Of a stretch of 20,197 nucleotides of DNA, positions 19,383-20,197 are shown one piece after another; positions within the stretch are counted from its first letter, which is position 1; every line of letters begins with the position of its first letter. This DNA is from Didymodactylos carnosus (Eukaryota > Rotifera > Eurotatoria > Philodinida > Philodinidae). The position numbers and the translations under genes were made by a program. The notes beneath the pieces are model-generated. The model was not told where the DNA came from and did not search any database. It saw only the letters and a program-made list of their open reading frames with translations. The stretch spans positions 1 to 20,197 of the forward strand of contig CAJNOQ010003469.1 in assembly GCA_905250885.1 (NCBI GenBank). The letters run 5' to 3'.

Positions 19383-20197
19383 ATATAAGACAAGTATAAC
19401 AAAAATCGTTCGTTGAACGACTGAAAAGAAGTATAGTCAATTTTACAACATAAATTAGAAACATAGTGATCGTTCTGTAAGAAACCAACCATTTACTTTT
19501 AAAATTATATTAAAATTGAACATACTAGCCGCATATATTCTTAAATTTGTATTTTTAACATTGCTCTTTCATTCTGCAACTATTCTATTGTGTCTTACAT
19601 AAAAGCCTATCTCTCTGCATTAGATACGCACCAATTATCTCTGCCTATTTTTTAGGGTACCCGGGAAAATTGTTATAACGCGGTTACTAAGAATCACCTC
19701 GACTTGCGAAATGTTTGGCCTATCTATTTGTACCCAATAAAAGATATTGAAGGATAAAATAGAGAAGTTTTTCAATAAATTACTAGAGACATACGAACAG
19801 TTATACGACTTGATTACGTTATTTTTAATAGTTTTGTTCAGTTAACTGTATTTCTCATAAAACTTATTTCAAGTTTTCTTTGAATATAGTCGGATAGAGT
19901 TTTCATTTCTCTATCGGATCGTATGTTTTTAATCTGATTTATTCCTTATCTCGACTGTAAATTTGACTAAATTAGAAAAGCACTCAAAAAAGTCTTTTAA
20001 CATGGGTATATTTGCCTGAAACCAGATTGTCACGAAAACGGTTTTAGATTGAAGAAATGCATCAGAGTCATGATTCGGGTTTCTTTTTAATTAACCGGTG
20101 AATACATTTCGAAATGAATAGTAGTATAATAAACACCGAATGCATAACTATGTATTACGAGACGTTTCGTACAATATCTTAGTACATCCTCAGTCAG

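Larger units (their letters stand above)
18190..20197 (+). other. Start of a long receptor intron (at least 2.0 kb), no further exon seen
   Basis: Begins with a strong donor, GTGAGT. I searched the rest of the plus strand for a helix 7 exon (a Trp-Leu-Cys-Tyr or Asn-Pro-x-x-Tyr block after an acceptor) and found none. The stretch contains a 16-base palindrome at 18448-18463, a GC-richer patch at 19141-19227 and a hairpin at 19348-19382. Otherwise it is AT-rich filler. Confidence 0.7.

Overview
The window is nuclear DNA of a small invertebrate animal. It is strongly AT-rich, uses the standard genetic code (TAA and TGA as stops), and its genes are interrupted by GT-AG introns. Four introns are only 64-69 bases long, and two introns of the receptor gene are kilobase-sized. 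Sparse coding, tiny introns and the protein families present suggest a rotifer-like or related lophotrochozoan animal, but the taxon is inference only. No bacterial, viral, CRISPR, intact transposon, rRNA or tRNA features were found.

Layout. Positions 1-2086 hold no recognisable gene; the first 140 bases carry a short degenerate tandem repeat. An intronless minus-strand gene (2088-2711) encodes a four-helix protein matching TMEM47/VAB-9 of the PMP22/claudin superfamily, a cell-junction family. A 2.4 kb gap separates it from a divergent plus-strand gene (5153-7162, three exons). That gene encodes a 624-residue secreted or type I membrane glycoprotein, with two copies of a LolA-like module, one C-terminal membrane helix and a four-residue KKYT tail. 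Positions 7237-12947 (5.7 kb) hold no recognisable gene, only simple repeats and a perfect AT-rich hairpin.

The right third holds most of a muscarinic acetylcholine receptor gene on the plus strand. A likely 5'-UTR exon (12948-13048) precedes four coding exons (13049-13495, 13560-14056, 16954-18009, 18074-18189), and all splice phases agree. Together they give 705 codons: helices 1-6 and a roughly 450-residue third intracellular loop. Helix 7 and the C-terminus are not in the window. Both ends of the third intracellular loop look like the Gq-coupled (M1/M3/M5, arthropod type A) class.

The three genes show no operon-like or functional link; they are neighbours in an ordinary animal genome. 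I found no convincing undescribed multi-gene system. The points most worth a second look are the receptor's unusual binding-pocket and ECL3 residues, its acidic-serine cluster, the duplicated LolA-like module with its possible ER-retrieval tail, and the intronless TMEM47 homologue whose stop codon lies inside its AATAAA signal.
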